NCBI GenBank assembly: GCA_030674185.1
Contig: CM060312.1
Span: 72,499,237 to 72,563,236, forward strand
Source: Monoplex corrugatus
Taxonomy: Eukaryota > Mollusca > Gastropoda > Littorinimorpha > Ranellidae
Length of the DNA stretch: 64,000 bases
Reading direction: 5' to 3'
Below the pieces are notes generated by a model. The model was given only the letters and a program-made list of their open reading frames with translations, did not search any database and was not told where the DNA came from. This document shows, in pieces, positions 46,082-59,019 of the stretch (position 1 is the first letter of the stretch; each line of letters opens with the position of its first letter). Made by a program: the position numbers and the translations under genes.

Positions 46082-46830
46082 TTAAGACAAGAGTCCAATA
46101 TCTAGTTTGATGTTGCTTTTGGTCTGTTTCCTTTTCCGTAATTTCAACCTAAATCTTCCCACTACAGGATTGTGGTCACTGTTGCAGTCTGCGCCTGGTA
46201 GTGTTTTTGCTGACAGTAAAAAATTTCTAAATCTTTTATTAATCAGGATGTAGTCAATCTGATTTTTGGCATTATCTCCTGGACTCATCCAAGTCCATTT
46301 TCTTCTATTAGGCTGCTCAAACCAGATGTTTCCTACTATGAACTAATTCATCTGTGCCCATTCTACAAGTTTCCCTCCCTTTTCATTTTGTGTATCAAGG
46401 CCATGAGGTCCAACTATATCCTCTACCCTATCCTTTCCCACTTTAGCATTAAAATCTCCCATTATTATGATAACTTTTTGTGATTTGCATTGCGCCTTGG
46501 CTATCTCTAATACTTCGTAGAAGTTGTCGATGTCTTCCTGAGTACTTGTGGATGTTGGTGCATACACCTGAATGATGTTGATATCAAATGGTCTGCCTCC
46601 CAATTTGACCAGCAAAACTCAGTCGGACACAGCCCAGTATCCCTTAACTGCTTTTGATTTGTCCCTGTCCAGTACAATGCGTACAATGCCTACTCCTCTT
46701 TCATGTGAGTTTCCACCAGAGTATATCACTGTCTACTCTCCGGATGTTATCATGCCTGCCCCCTTCCATCTCACTTCCCCTTGTCCTAAAATACTAATGT
46801 TAAGCCTTTTCGTCTCCATTTTGACATTCT
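46082..46830 (-). pseudogene. RTE-like LINE endonuclease
   Basis: Pieces in changing frames: KRLNISILGQGEVRWKGAG, INIIQVYAPTS, IIIMGDFNAKVG (intact GDFNA motif), IDYILINKRFRN and GADCNSDHNPVVGRF (SDH motif). These are the sequential APE-like motifs. In-frame stops and frame shifts (near 46740, 46620, 46340) inactivate it. Confidence 0.85.
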
Positions 46831-46890
46831 CTGTATTTTGTATGCGTTTGAGAAAGACCAGTCGGTCGAGATACGCTTTCTATTCTATTT

Positions 46891-47239
46891 TTGTGTTTTT
46901 CTAGTGCGCCATATAATGTTATTATTTTCTATACATAACATTATTGGAAATATAGACTTTGCTATTGAATTATCAAAGGGTTGAACATGTATCCCTGAGT
47001 CTCTTACTGACACTGCCGCGATGTCATTTCAAGAATTTTTCGTTCATTTGTTTGTTTTGTTGTTATTGTTGTTATTGTCGTTTGTTTTCATGTTTAATGC
47101 GTTTTGCAGTCTAGGGATTTATTTGTATTTTGTTATGTATTGGATGCATGTTATGTATATGATGATGGACTCTCTGGTCAGTACGACAGAAGAGTAGGCA
47201 TATTGGTCTTCAGTCATCAGTGCCTGGAATGGATCTTCA
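46891..47239. other. Intronic, nothing recognised
   Basis: T/G-rich run near 47045-47090. No gene is seen. Confidence 0.4.
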
Positions 47240-48060
47240 TGCCAGATAAAAGACTAATCCTGGAGGAGCATGTTCTCCCACTGGTATAGCATAGGAAGGA
47301 ATCATGCGGTCTTGGGTTCTGCTTCTGATGATCCCTTTTCTGTTGAATAGCAGCTGTCCAGCATTCTTTAAATGTGATTGTGCGGGCACTACTGTCGTTG
47401 TCATGTTCTGTTTTGGGGGAAAATCTTCTGAGTTGGTGGTGTTACTGTTAGCGTCGCAATTGGTGGTGCTGGCCTTCATTGTGTCTGCATCGCCTTTGTG
47501 GCCTTCTTTTGTCACTGTATTCTTGCTGTCGCTCACCGAAATGGAACATTTTTGGATACTGTTGTATTCCATATGGACAGTGTGTCCTGTCTAACAAAGC
47601 TGGCACTTGATGACTAGACACTTAATGCTCGGCAAGCCACACTTCTTCAGAACTTGAGGGGTGCACACTCCATTTCGATGTTGCAGAATTTGTGCACACA
47701 TCTTTGGTTGAACTGTTCCAGCTATTGAATGTCCAGGTCCAGCAGCAAAACAGCAAGGCGCTCAGAACGATTGTTCTGTATACAGCAGTCTTTGTGGTCA
47801 GCCTGATGCCTGATGCCGTGGTCATGTCATAAACTCTTGGTCATTCTGTCAGATGTGGAGCTGGCCTTTGAGATGCGTGGCATCACCTCTACATCAAGAA
47901 ATCCGTTGCAGCTCACTATGCTGCCCTGCCCAACTAACAAAATTTGTTTACAGTCTTGACGTCTGGATTGTTGGTGGCGAAGCGTCAGAAACCTGAGAAA
48001 GCGTAGGCTGAAACAGCCTGTATCTTACCGAGGCTAATTCTAAGATTGAATCGTTCTGGT
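47240..48060 (-). mobile_element. Heavily decayed LINE C-terminal fragment
   Basis: Minus-strand pieces DVEVMPRISKASSTSDRMTKSL, GIRLTTKTAVYRTIVLSALLF, and in another frame LEQFNQRCVHKFCNI match the C-terminal block of RTE-like LINEs. The 111-codon frame at 47237-47572 continues it but is mostly unrecognisable. Confidence 0.65.
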
Positions 48061-48674
48061 GTTGTCAGTTTAGTGCTTGATAAGGTCCCTTCTCTCCTTT
48101 CCCTGTTTCCAGACCTTGCTAATGCATAGTTTTATGCAGGCTCAGGAAATCTGTCAGATAATTGCTGGCCTCATGAGCTGGCCAGGTCCTGAGGTCTTAC
48201 CTAGCGTATGGCTTTTGTGTCGTATATTTGTCTCAGTCTATCATAATTCATTGGAAGAAATTTTGCCACATTATATTATGACACGTGTGTCTGCCACATT
48301 GTAATGACATTTGTATCTGCAAGGACGAATAACAATATAAAGAATTTACTGACTTCCTGGTTGCGAGACAACACCTGTCCAAAGCGGACTTTGGGAATGC
48401 AGTTTCTTCAGTGACAGACGAAAATGTGCGTGTGCACTGCATTGGTATACTTTTTTTTCGGCAAGAAACCCAGTCTCAGTCTCTCTACATCCTTGGAAAA
48501 AAATCAAACAAGAATTTCAGTAGAACAGCTGACTGACTTAACTGTGGGTAGAGGAAGGCCCATTGACAGCACCGATGACCCAGTCACAGGATATTGTCGC
48601 AACTGAGCAGGATGATATGACGACAAACCAGGTCATCGCAACTGACTGTCAGCACGAATGATCAGGATACCGCA
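48061..48674. other. Intronic, nothing recognised
   Basis: No coding, RNA or transposon signature seen. Confidence 0.4.
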
Positions 48675-49596
48675 CCCAACCAGGACAGTATAGAACCAAC
48701 CAGGACAGCACAATCAGCCGGGACACGGAAACTGACAGAATAGCTCAGCCAGCCAGGACACGGAAACTGACCAAGACAGCACAACCAGCCAGGACACAAA
48801 AACTGACAGAATTGCAGAACCAGCCAGGACACGGAATCTGACAGAATAGCACAATCAAGACAACGCAACCAGCCAGGATACTGAAACTGACAGAACAGCA
48901 CAACCAGCCAGGACATGAAAACTGACAGAATAGCACAACCAGCCAGAACATGAAAACTGACCAAGACAGCACAACCAACCAGAACATGAAAACTGACCTG
49001 AGTGACCAAGACAGCACAACCAGCCAGAACATGAAAACTGACCAAGACGGCACAACCAGCCAGAACATGAAAAGTGACCAAGACAGCACAACCAGCCAGA
49101 ACATGAAAACTGACCAAGACAGCACAACCAGCCAGAACATGAAAACTGACCAAGACAGCACAACCAGCCAGAACATGAAAACTGACCTGAGTGACCAACA
49201 CAGCACAATCAACCACAACAGGGAAACTGACTAGGACAGCACAACCAACCACAACAGGGAAACTGACTAGGACAGCACAACCAACCACAACAGGGAAACT
49301 GACTGGGACAGCACAACCAACCACAACAGGGAAACTGACTGGGACAGCACAACCAACCACAACAGGGAAACTGACCAAGACAGCACAACCAACCACAACA
49401 GGGAAACTGACCAAGACAGCACAACCAACCACAACGGGGAAACTGACCAAGACAGCACAACCAACCACAACAGAGAAACTGACCAAGACAGCACAACCAA
49501 CCAGGACATGAAAAGAAAACTAACCAAGACAGCACAACCAGCCGGAACACAGAGACTGACCAAGACAGCACAACCAATCAGAACAGGGAAACTGAC
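48675..49596. repeat. 36-bp satellite, about 25 copies in three sub-blocks
   Basis: Unit GACAGCACAACCAGCCAGAA plus CATGAAAACTGACCAA. A diverged block (to about 48930) is followed by a CAGCCAGAACATGAAAACTG block (about 48930-49195) and a CAACCACAACAGGGAAACTG block (about 49195-49500). Two units carry an extra 9 bp (CTGAGTGAC). Because 36 and 9 are multiples of three and the unit lacks stops, long repeat frames exist on both strands. They are not taken as genes. Confidence 0.95.
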
Positions 49597-49910
49597 CAGG
49601 ATAGCATAGCCAGCCAGGGAAATGACAAATGGCTACAGGCCAGAACAACATAGCTACTCAGCAGTGTTTTGATCAGGATAGCATAGCCAGCCAGGGAAAT
49701 GACAAATGGCTACAGGCCAGAACAACATAGCTACTCAGCAGTGTTCTAATCAGGATAGCATAGCCAGCCAGGGAAAGGACAAATGGCTACAGGCCAGAAC
49801 AACATAGCTACTCAGCAGTGTTCTGATCAGGATAGCATAGCCAGCCAGGGAAAGGACAAATGGCTACAGGCCAGAACGACATAGCCACTCAGCAGTGTTC
49901 TGATCAAGAA
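49597..49910. repeat. 77-bp tandem repeat, 4 copies
   Basis: CAGGATAGCATAGCC recurs at 49597, 49674, 49751 and 49828 with the next unit edge at 49905, an exact 77-bp period. Units differ at few sites (TTTTGATC, TTCTAATC, TTCTGATC). Confidence 0.96.
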
Positions 49911-49990
49911 AACTTAGGAACTGTTTACTGATTAGAACACGTCGACCCCAGTGCTAGAAGCAAGTAATGAGTTCTTCATAACACGCAAGA

Positions 49991-50470
49991 ATGGAGGCTG
50001 TCCGAGATCTGCGGAAGCAGGCTGAACGCATGACCGAACGAGCATATGCAAGATTGAATTGTGTAGACATTAGGGACAATGTTCCAGTACCAGAATTTGA
50101 CTGTGGTAGAGAAGTCTCAGCTAATTTACTAGGAATTGTGTTGGATAAGACAGCCGGAGATTTCAAAGTTGGAACAAAACCGGGAATTTTGCCTCTGAAA
50201 TTTGAAAGAAATCAACTAGAGATGACAAATTACACAGGCATCACTCCGGACATGGTTCCAGACACAATACTCACAGTTAGATCAGCAGTTCGAGCACTGT
50301 CAGTGAGCCACGGGCGGGGCTCCATAAAATGCCTCTGCAAGCCCACGTGTCTCACAAGGCGGTGCTTGTGCATAAGGATGGAATGCATTGTGGATGTGCG
50401 TGCCATCCAAGACATTCATGCAAGAATGTCTCATCTTAAGAGCAGACACATTGTCCGGTCTTCACTATAA
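49991..50470 (+). pseudogene. C-terminal fragment of a KRBA2/SCAND3-like integrase-derived protein
   Basis: An open frame from ATG at 49991, about 160 codons. Landmarks QAERMTERAYARL, IRDNVPVPEFD, SANLLGIVLDKTAGDFKVGTK, GILPLKFERNQLEM and a cysteine-rich end IKCLCKPTCLTRRCLCIRMEC. This order (helical tail, GDNV-like beta domain, ARNQ/ERNQ motif, Cys cluster) is that of the C-terminus of transposon-derived KRBA2/SCAND3-like proteins in invertebrates. The integrase core that should precede it is absent and a stop lies just upstream. The last Cys/His residues (CGCACHPRHSC) continue in the +1 frame, so it is a broken remnant. Confidence 0.65.
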
Positions 50471-50734
50471 CTGGTGCTTTGGATTGTTTGAAATGCATGC
50501 AAACTCGCAAATGACTCCAAACACTTGTCTGGTCTAACAGTTACAGTTCGAAGCTGGGATGGATTGTCTTATTTTCGCCATTTCGTTTTTGCTTTGTTTT
50601 GCTTTGTTTTGTTTTGTTTTTTAAGGATCATCGCACTTGAGAAGATTTCCTTTGTGCTCACCTTTTTTTTTTTCTTATCCCATTTTCTACGTCACTTTAA
50701 TGGCCCAGAAGCAGGCACAGTTTTTACAAAGCGA

Positions 50735-51105
50735 TGATGATGATGACGATGAGGATGATAATTATGATGCTATGGAGTTCCGTCTAGAATTGAGACTACG
50801 TGACAGGGTTGTACTTTATGCTTACTGTCATATCCTGGTGTCATCCAGGCCCGAGAGATACACAAACCTGCGATGTTGGTCAGACGATTTGAGCAACACC
50901 CTCGGTGACGCATCCGTGAAGTGGATGAGATTCGACTGTATGATTCCAGTCTTCCCAGTGAGCCCATGGCATTCTCAGCTTTGGATAAAAGCCAGTTGGA
51001 GCCGAAAAATCCAACAGTGATTTTTGAAAGGACTCATAGGGATTCGAACCCACAATATTCCAGTCTGTACTCCATTGCGTTAACCACTACACCACAGCGA
51101 CTGGT
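50735..51105 (-). mobile_element. tRNA-derived SINE with (TCA)n tail
   Basis: Minus-strand head: box A TGGTGTAGTGGTTAACGC, box B GGGTTCGAATCC (plus about 51030-51041). The body shares GGGAAGACTGGAAT, TCATCCACTT and GGATGCGTC with the 57.9-kb SINE. It ends in degenerate TCA trinucleotides. Confidence 0.85.
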
Positions 51106-52629
51106 TGTTTGCCATTTTCAGGTATATCGGTATTTTCATGTATGGTCTTAGCAGATCAACAAATCACTTAAAACATTATCCGACATCACGCATTTTCTAT
51201 TCAGCATCGAGAAAAATCGTCTTATTTCACGAGATAAGCAAACTGCAGAATGATAGTTTAGCTGTAATTTTGCATCTTGCCTATTTCATGTACATGTACT
51301 AAGCAAAAAATTTTGCTGGGTTTATAAACTATACAGCAGATTTATTCAGTTCATGAATTAAGCAGTTTGGTTGCTTACTTCATGACATGAGCAGTTATGT
51401 GCAAGCAAGTTCATAGATTAAGCTTAATTAACATACGTATGTGTCGCGGGAGGGGGGGGGGGGGTATGTGTGTATATTATCAGTCAAGCACAATCAAGCT
51501 GATTTTTGTGCTCAAACACATTCGAGACTGGAACAACACCAACGGCTCTTTCCAAAGCCATGCATTCTTCATTTCCTTTGAATTGGTTGGAATTTACACC
51601 AAATGCCGCATGAGGACATGATGAACGCGCTAAGGCACTTCTTAAATACTAAACAGGTACCCAAAGTTCCATCCACTGAACACGTCCCAGAGATACTACA
51701 TCATTCACATTGTGTCCTCACGTACGATGTGTTCATGTCTGACGGCCAGATCTATAAATAAATTCATGTCACAGTCATGGATACCTCTAATGCACCCTGT
51801 TTGGCAAATAGTCTCACGGGCTGGCAGGAAAACAAGATCTTCCAATCGCCAATCACGTTATGAAAACGTTACATAGGTGACACCGTCCTCCTCAAGACTG
51901 GAGCCAAAGGAAACTTGGTTCAATTGCAGGAATTCCTAAACCATCCAGCTATAACGTTAATATCCCAGTCCTCACAGAAACAACAGCAGTTTCTAGATAT
52001 AGCCATGAAAATATAAAACGGCGTCATTTACATACTGTTCTGTCAAGCGCGGTGGGCAGGTATAGCATGTTGGGAGACCAAAACATTAAGACAAAAAACA
52101 CGCTTCTATGAGCAAAGAACATACATTGAACAAAATACATGTACACACATCACCGGACATTTCAACACTGCTGGACACATATTATGTGACACGTGCTGTG
52201 TTCCGATCGGACGAATTCATAAAGACAGCACTAACATTTTGAGACCAAAACAAAAAGTTTCAGGATAAAAAATAAAGAACTAAAATATAAAAACAAAAAC
52301 CTTGCTCACTGAGTTTGGCCTGAACATTATCATTTGAATGACTATTTCATTTCAGATTCAGCCTAACATGCCAGTATATTGTTCATACATACTCAGATTT
52401 TAATCTGATACATTTTCATTTTCATTCTGGAAATATCTATCATGACTACTTTTTGTTCAGCTAGCTTCATAGGCTTAATCTCGACGGTAACAATCACTTA
52501 AACATGACTATCGGCATTGACATAGCTCTGAATTCCTATCAAACAGTGAATCTCTCATCCCATAATGTTTTAGTATACATTAAAATCAACTAAACAGGAA
52601 GACAGACGGACAGACCATCAGATAAGTAG
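51106..52629. other. Intronic, nothing recognised
   Basis: A run of 13 G near 51452-51464. No coding or transposon protein seen. Confidence 0.4.
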
Positions 52630-52665
52630 AGAGAGAGAGAGAGAGTTAGTGTGTGTGTGTGTGTG

Positions 52666-52739
<74 letters not shown>
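52630..52739. repeat. (GA)n(GT)n microsatellite
   Basis: Short GA run then about 90 bp of GT. Confidence 0.95.
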
Positions 52740-52740
<1 letters not shown>

Positions 52741-53289
52741 ATTACCAATAACAAACATGAACTTCTGGAAACATTACATGGACATCTTCCTCCTCCGGAC
52801 TGGAATCCAAAAAGAACTGCATTTGCATATACATGTATATGTTTGGTTTCTAACTTCCTTTTTTGTTGTTGTTGTTGTTGTTGTTGTTCTTTTTGTTATC
52901 CTTTTTTCTTTCTTTGCTGGTTTGTAGTTTTCGTCAATCTGCTACAACCAGACAAACCACATCATTTAAAAATCAGCCATTTCACCACTAATTAGTCACC
53001 CAATGAAATTGTTTATCTATATATCAACTGGTCAGCGAAATCACCAAACAATTTGATTAGTTTCATATGGACCACTCTCCCGATCAGGTACATAACCAGC
53101 AACCAATTAATGGATCAATTGATCAATCCATTCATCCATCCATCAGTCAATGGATCTATCGATCAATCCATTCATCCATCCATCGGTCAATGAATTAATC
53201 AATCAAGCAGATGACCAATGAGATCAAAGAGTAATCAATTCAACAATGATTCCACAAATCAAGTAATCGATAACCCATTCAATTTTTTT
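52740..53289. other. Intronic; local duplication
   Basis: (GTT)n at 52865-52888. A 40-bp unit starting GATCAATCCATTCATCCATC is duplicated in tandem at about 53120-53200. Confidence 0.5.
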
Positions 53290-54130
53290 AGAAACCCTGT
53301 CTTACTGTAACAGGACACTGATACATGAAACCAATGACTTGTGCATTGCCACTAATGACGTGAGAAATTTCTCTTTAAAACCCTCATTTCTATTACAGTG
53401 TGGAAGTTTATCATGCCTAACAGAATCGAAAGTCGTTTTAAAGTCGACAAAAGCAACTTATATTTTCATTCCTTTCTAATGCATACATTTGTGAATGATA
53501 GCATGTAGAGTGAATATATGATCAACGGTTGATTATTTATTACGAAGACCTGCCCAACTCTCTGAGATTTAATCATTATTTTCTAACCAGTTGTATAATC
53601 TCATGTTCAGTATTGTTGTGTAACATTCAGATATTATGCTTAATAAAGATACACCTCTATTATAATTGCCTGCATTTTCAGAATCCCTTTTCTTGTATAT
53701 GGGAATGGTAACAGCTTTGGACCACCCTTTTGAAAACATCCCTGAGTCGAACATCATTTTAAACAGTTTGGTTAGATTAAGAAGACCAGGACATCTTTTT
53801 CACCATTTTCTTAACATTTCGGCTGAAACTATCGATTCCGCTTGCTTTACCAGTCTTAAGTTTGTCAACTGCTTGCTTAACCTTCTCTTCAGATATATCT
53901 CTGTTTAGTATATTCTCTGTTTTCTCATTTAGATCTACCTCAGCATCGCAATGTTTACCAACATTTATCCCATTGTTTTGACAAATATTTCAAAATGATC
54001 AGACATCAGTACCAATATCATTCGTGATTTTGTCTTTGTTTCCACAACCCATACATCTGAGCACTTTCCAACACTGTGATGTATTAGCTCCATGGTCAGC
54101 GAATCTTCTTTCTGTTTTCTAAAGGCTTGA
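53290..54130 (-). mobile_element. LINE reverse transcriptase fragment
   Basis: Minus-strand pieces: EEKVKQAVDKLKTGKASGIDS, FSKGWSKAVTIPIYKK, NRGVSLLSIISECYTTILNMRL, then IYVAFVDFKTTFDSV-like motif A in another frame. Stops and frame changes throughout. The catalytic YADD/FADD segment is missing. Confidence 0.75.
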
Positions 54131-55396
<1,266 letters not shown>

Positions 55397-55773
55397 CTGC
55401 CAGATGTTCCTCAGCGGCTGCCCAGTGGTCATTGGAACTGCTCAGTGCCCAGCTTCCAGGACTTTGCCTTTCACTTTCACTGCAACTTGCTGAGGGAGTG
55501 TGGAGGGGGAGAGGACGAGACTGACTGTCCCTATACCGGTCACTGTGGTCAAGGACGCCTGACCGTTAATGGTCGATGTTACATCTTTCTGGCTGGAGCA
55601 GACACCAGCCTGTGGCTCCAAGGTGTCAAAAAATGTAAAGGTGTGGGTGGCTATATGGCCAGTCTCAACACTCCCGCTGAATGGAAGGCCGTCATGGACG
55701 TTCTGACCTACAAGAAGTATCCTACAAAGATCCGCATAGGGCTGCGTTTTGCAGACTCTCAACTACCGCACTA
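55397..55773 (+). CDS. Exon 4 of the receptor gene: LDLa and first half of a C-type lectin domain
   Basis: Acceptor GTGTTCAG before 55397 (phase 0), donor GTAAGT after 55773 (phase 2), 377 nt. Residues WNCSV, FHFHCNLLREC and GGGEDETDC form the LDLa pattern. YTGHCGQGRL leads into the lectin fold: CYIFL, WLQGVKKCKGVGGYMASL (the conserved Cys/Gly/L block), EWKAVMDVL and KIRIGLRF. C-type lectin folds bind carbohydrate or protein ligands outside the cell. The sugar-binding EPN/QPD triplet is not visible in this half. The minus-strand paralog's LDLa exon is about 55-60% alike by eye but ends just before the lectin part. Confidence 0.88.
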
Positions 55774-56559
55774 GTAAGTACTTATCACCATGAATAAATT
55801 AGTTTTTGTTTACTTTGGTGCTACCACAACTTCAGCGCTGACAAATTGATACAAGTACACTCAATACAGCCTCAGGACCATACAAGTGCGTTGGTTTGAT
55901 GCACAGGGTAATGGCACATGCCTTGATTATTTCGGACTGTTTTACATTATATGGCATTCGCAGTTTTAAATTATATGGAATTTAGTCCAAATGCAGACGC
56001 TTTCATGTCGCATGACATTTCTGCTCTTTAAAACTTCCAACACGCCACTGGCTGTTGAGATCTGTCTCCCAGTATCAGCCATCATAGTAGGCCTACCAGC
56101 TGACAAATGACAGACAAGAAAAGAAAAAGAGGACAAAAAGCAGAGACGTTGACCTCAGAAAACTGAAATTTAAAGCAAAGATAAACTCCACTTGTACATT
56201 ACCCATGTATCCAGCACCACAACAGTTACGGGACTTTTAATCACGAAGTGGTAATACTTTAAAAAGACCACACTATTCAGTGTTTTGTTCGTTTGTTTGT
56301 TTTGGGGGGGCAAGTCCTTTTGTTTGTTTGTTTGTTTGGATTTTTCAGTATGGGTAAGCCTCAAATAGTCTGTCCAGTGGTCCCCATTAGACCTTTCTTT
56401 GTTCGTTTTGCTTCTGAAGGGTGGGCAAAACTATAGAGCACACAACATGATCTACTGTGATCCTATCACTACGTATTTCGGTCACATTGTTGATAGCCCA
56501 TCTCACCATGACGAGACATCCTACATTTGCACGAGAATAAAAATAAAATGGGCTATATC
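55774..56559. other. Intron 4, first part, nothing recognised
   Basis: G/T-rich runs near 56285-56340. No gene is seen. Confidence 0.45.
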
Positions 56560-57880
56560 TTCTTCTTCTTTTTCATTTTCTTCTTCTTCTTCTTCTCCCA
56601 CAAAGTCCTTGAAGAGTCATTGGGGCATCGCACTAAAGAACTGTTCACCAGAGTCTTCTAGCTCTAATAGTTGTATGACAAAGCTTGGGTCTCTGCATGC
56701 CAGATTCTTCTAGTTCTAATGGTCGTGTGACAAAGTCTTGGTCTCTGCAAAGTATTTTCTGTCCATTCTGCAAAGCTGTCAGTCCGTCGTCTTCCCCTCC
56801 GTCTCCCTCCCTCAATGATTCCCGGGAGAATTGATTCAGCAAGGCCACTGGATCTGGTTACATGCTATACCAAAATAGTTTTCTTAACCGAAGTCGTCAG
56901 ATCTTCATATTGTCCAGTGCGCTGCTTGGTGGTTTGGAACCCCTGTCCTTTGGTGACATGATCAAAGTATCCGATGTTGGGTATCTTGCAATAATGGCTT
57001 GGATTCGTCTTTACAAATCGGCTGTGAGGGTCTATGTTTCACACTCATACAGGAAGATACATCATATCAGTAGCCTACATGTAAGAGCATAATCTTTTGT
57101 TTTGTGGAAATGTTCTTGTCCTTCCCTACAGAATTCAGCATGGACTGTGCTGCTGTTGTCTTTGCTGCCCTTTTGATGATTTCTGGCTTGAATTTCCCAT
57201 TGCCAATGATGGATCCCCGGTATGTAAATTGCTGAACATTTCCTAGTTTCAGTCCCTATCAGTAATGATAGTGATGTTGTGGCTGGTCATCAGCTTGGTC
57301 TTCTTGGTGCTGATTTGCAAGCCATAGTTTTTCGATATTTCATCCAGTCTTTTAAAAACCGTAGCGAGTTCTTGTTCACTACCTGCCTGGCCAACGGTGT
57401 CATCTGCAAAGCAAAGATCTGTGATGGTTCTTCTAATGCTGACTGTGCTAACATGACGTTCAAGTGCAACGGTCATGACACGTTCCGGGAATATGCTGAA
57501 AAGTGTGGCAGACAAAAGCAAGTCCTGACAAACACCAACCAAAGTAGAGAACAACTCTCCAATAGCACCCTGTGTAAGTACCGCATTGACTGCTTTGGAC
57601 TATAGATGCTGATTGTTTGTTAGTATATGCCTAATGCTGAATTTCTTCATTGTGAACCACAGTGCCTTCTACCAGAGTCTGTCAAACAACTTATTGAAGT
57701 TTATGAAAACAAGGTAGAACTCCCTCTGATGTTGGAGGTGTTTGCCATAAAAGATACGCAGGTTAAAGATCTGTTTAATGGTATGTCTACCCTTGTGGAA
57801 TCCAGCCTGTTCTCCAGCAAAAATGTAGCTACCTGCTGCTGAAAGCTATTAGGAATGATTCTGAGCTTTATCTAGATCTT
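56560..57880 (-). mobile_element. LINE-B copy 1: RT and 3' end fragment in intron 4
   Basis: Minus strand: AGEQAGFHKGRHTIKQIFN, FYLVFINFNKLFDRLW (motif A), GELFSTLVGVCQDLLLSATLF, DLCFADDTVGQAGSEQEL (catalytic FADD) and GLQISTKKTKLM, then a 3' region down to a TTC-rich tract (sense GAA-rich). Frames change several times. The 3' region is also present at 61.69-62.5 kb. Confidence 0.82.
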
Positions 57881-57899
57881 GATGATATGAAAGCAGACC

Positions 57900-58260
57900 A
57901 ATAAGTATGGCAAAATTATCAGTGCAGTAGACATCTGACTAGGAGATTGTGGGTTCGCACCCTGATCAATCAAAAACAAAAAAAATATTGTGGGATTTTT
58001 CTGCCCCAACCATCTCCTGCCAACAGCTCAATGTGAAATGGGTTCGTTGGGAAGACTGGGACAACAAAATCGAGTATCATCCACTTACGGATGCGTCGTT
58101 GAGAATGTTGCTTAAATGTCCTTACCAACACTACATGTACAAGTATCTGCATCTGTCTGGCCTGGATGACCCCAGGGTATTACGAAAGCATAGAGTACGC
58201 CTCTGTGAGGCATTCTTAAATTGAAATGGAACGTTTTTGCATCATTTTCATCATCCCCAT
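57900..58260 (+). mobile_element. tRNA-derived SINE, shared-core family
   Basis: Box B-like GGGTTCGCACCC near 57951-57962, then a body with GGGAAGACTGGGAC, TATCATCCACTTACGGATGC and CTGGCCTGGATGACC that aligns with the inverted copy at 50.7-51.1 kb, ending in TCATCATCC. Confidence 0.8.
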
Positions 58261-58837
58261 TCCATTCTCGTCACCATAGCAACGTGCGAAAAAAGTCTTA
58301 GATTCTGTGCTCCTGTATGCTGTGCTCTTATAATGCCCTCAGTTTCACTGAGTTTCTAGTTGTGTTGGACTGATGGAATGAGTGACGTACAGGCAGTGAC
58401 ATAGGGGCAGTGGTGGGGATGGAGCAGCAAATGATAACCATAATAAAAAAAAACTTTAAAAATAAACGAGAGTGAATAGCCAGCATACTGTGAACAGTGT
58501 ATGTGTACATGAAAGCAAACAAACAAAAGTCGTGACTAATTTGTTTTTATAAACTGATATGTTGTGGGGAATTTTGCATTTAGGAAAGCGCATGCAGGGT
58601 TGGTTTTCCTCTGTTTGTTTTATTACAGAAAGGACACTATTAATATGACTTGATCATAATGCTATATCATTTTTCTCAACTAGGCGCTGAACAATACCTC
58701 AGATTATCAACTATTATGTGAATATATCAGTTTGCATTGAACTTATCTTCGGAAAAAACAAATATTATCCAGTGAATTCACGAAAAACAACTGGAGAAAA
58801 ATTGTGTGAGCAGTTATGGAAACATGCAATGCATTAA

Positions 58838-58927
<90 letters not shown>

Positions 58928-59019
58928 CTATGTTTGCATGTGCATGTGTCTTTGCCTCTGTGTGTGTGTGTTGGTTGGCTGGTTGGTTGTGTTTGTGCAT
59001 GTATGCATGCATGTGTCAG
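58261..59019. other. Intron 4, last part, with (GT)n
   Basis: About 85 bp of GT at 58842-58926 lies roughly 95 bp upstream of the exon 5 acceptor. The apparent N-terminal extension of the next exon into Cys/Val repeats is not protein. Confidence 0.7.

Larger units (their letters stand above)
44028..46890 (-). mobile_element. RTE-like LINE, decayed, with (TGA)n tail
   Basis: Minus-strand order: endonuclease (46890-46080), linker (46070-45795), RT (45520-44521), C-terminal part (44445-44140) and a TGA trinucleotide tail at 44028-44046. The 5' end lacks the first endonuclease residues. Clade by resemblance only. Confidence 0.85.

Noticed and set aside
48662..49511. 274-codon and other repeat frames (VSFPVVVGCAVL-type units)
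   Set aside because: The frame stays open because the satellite unit is 36 bp and lacks stops. There is no start context, domain or splice evidence. It is kept only as an observation.
57279..57605. Plus-strand frame with cysteines resembling a receptor exon
   Set aside because: It is the antisense of a LINE reverse transcriptase whose motifs are clear on the minus strand.
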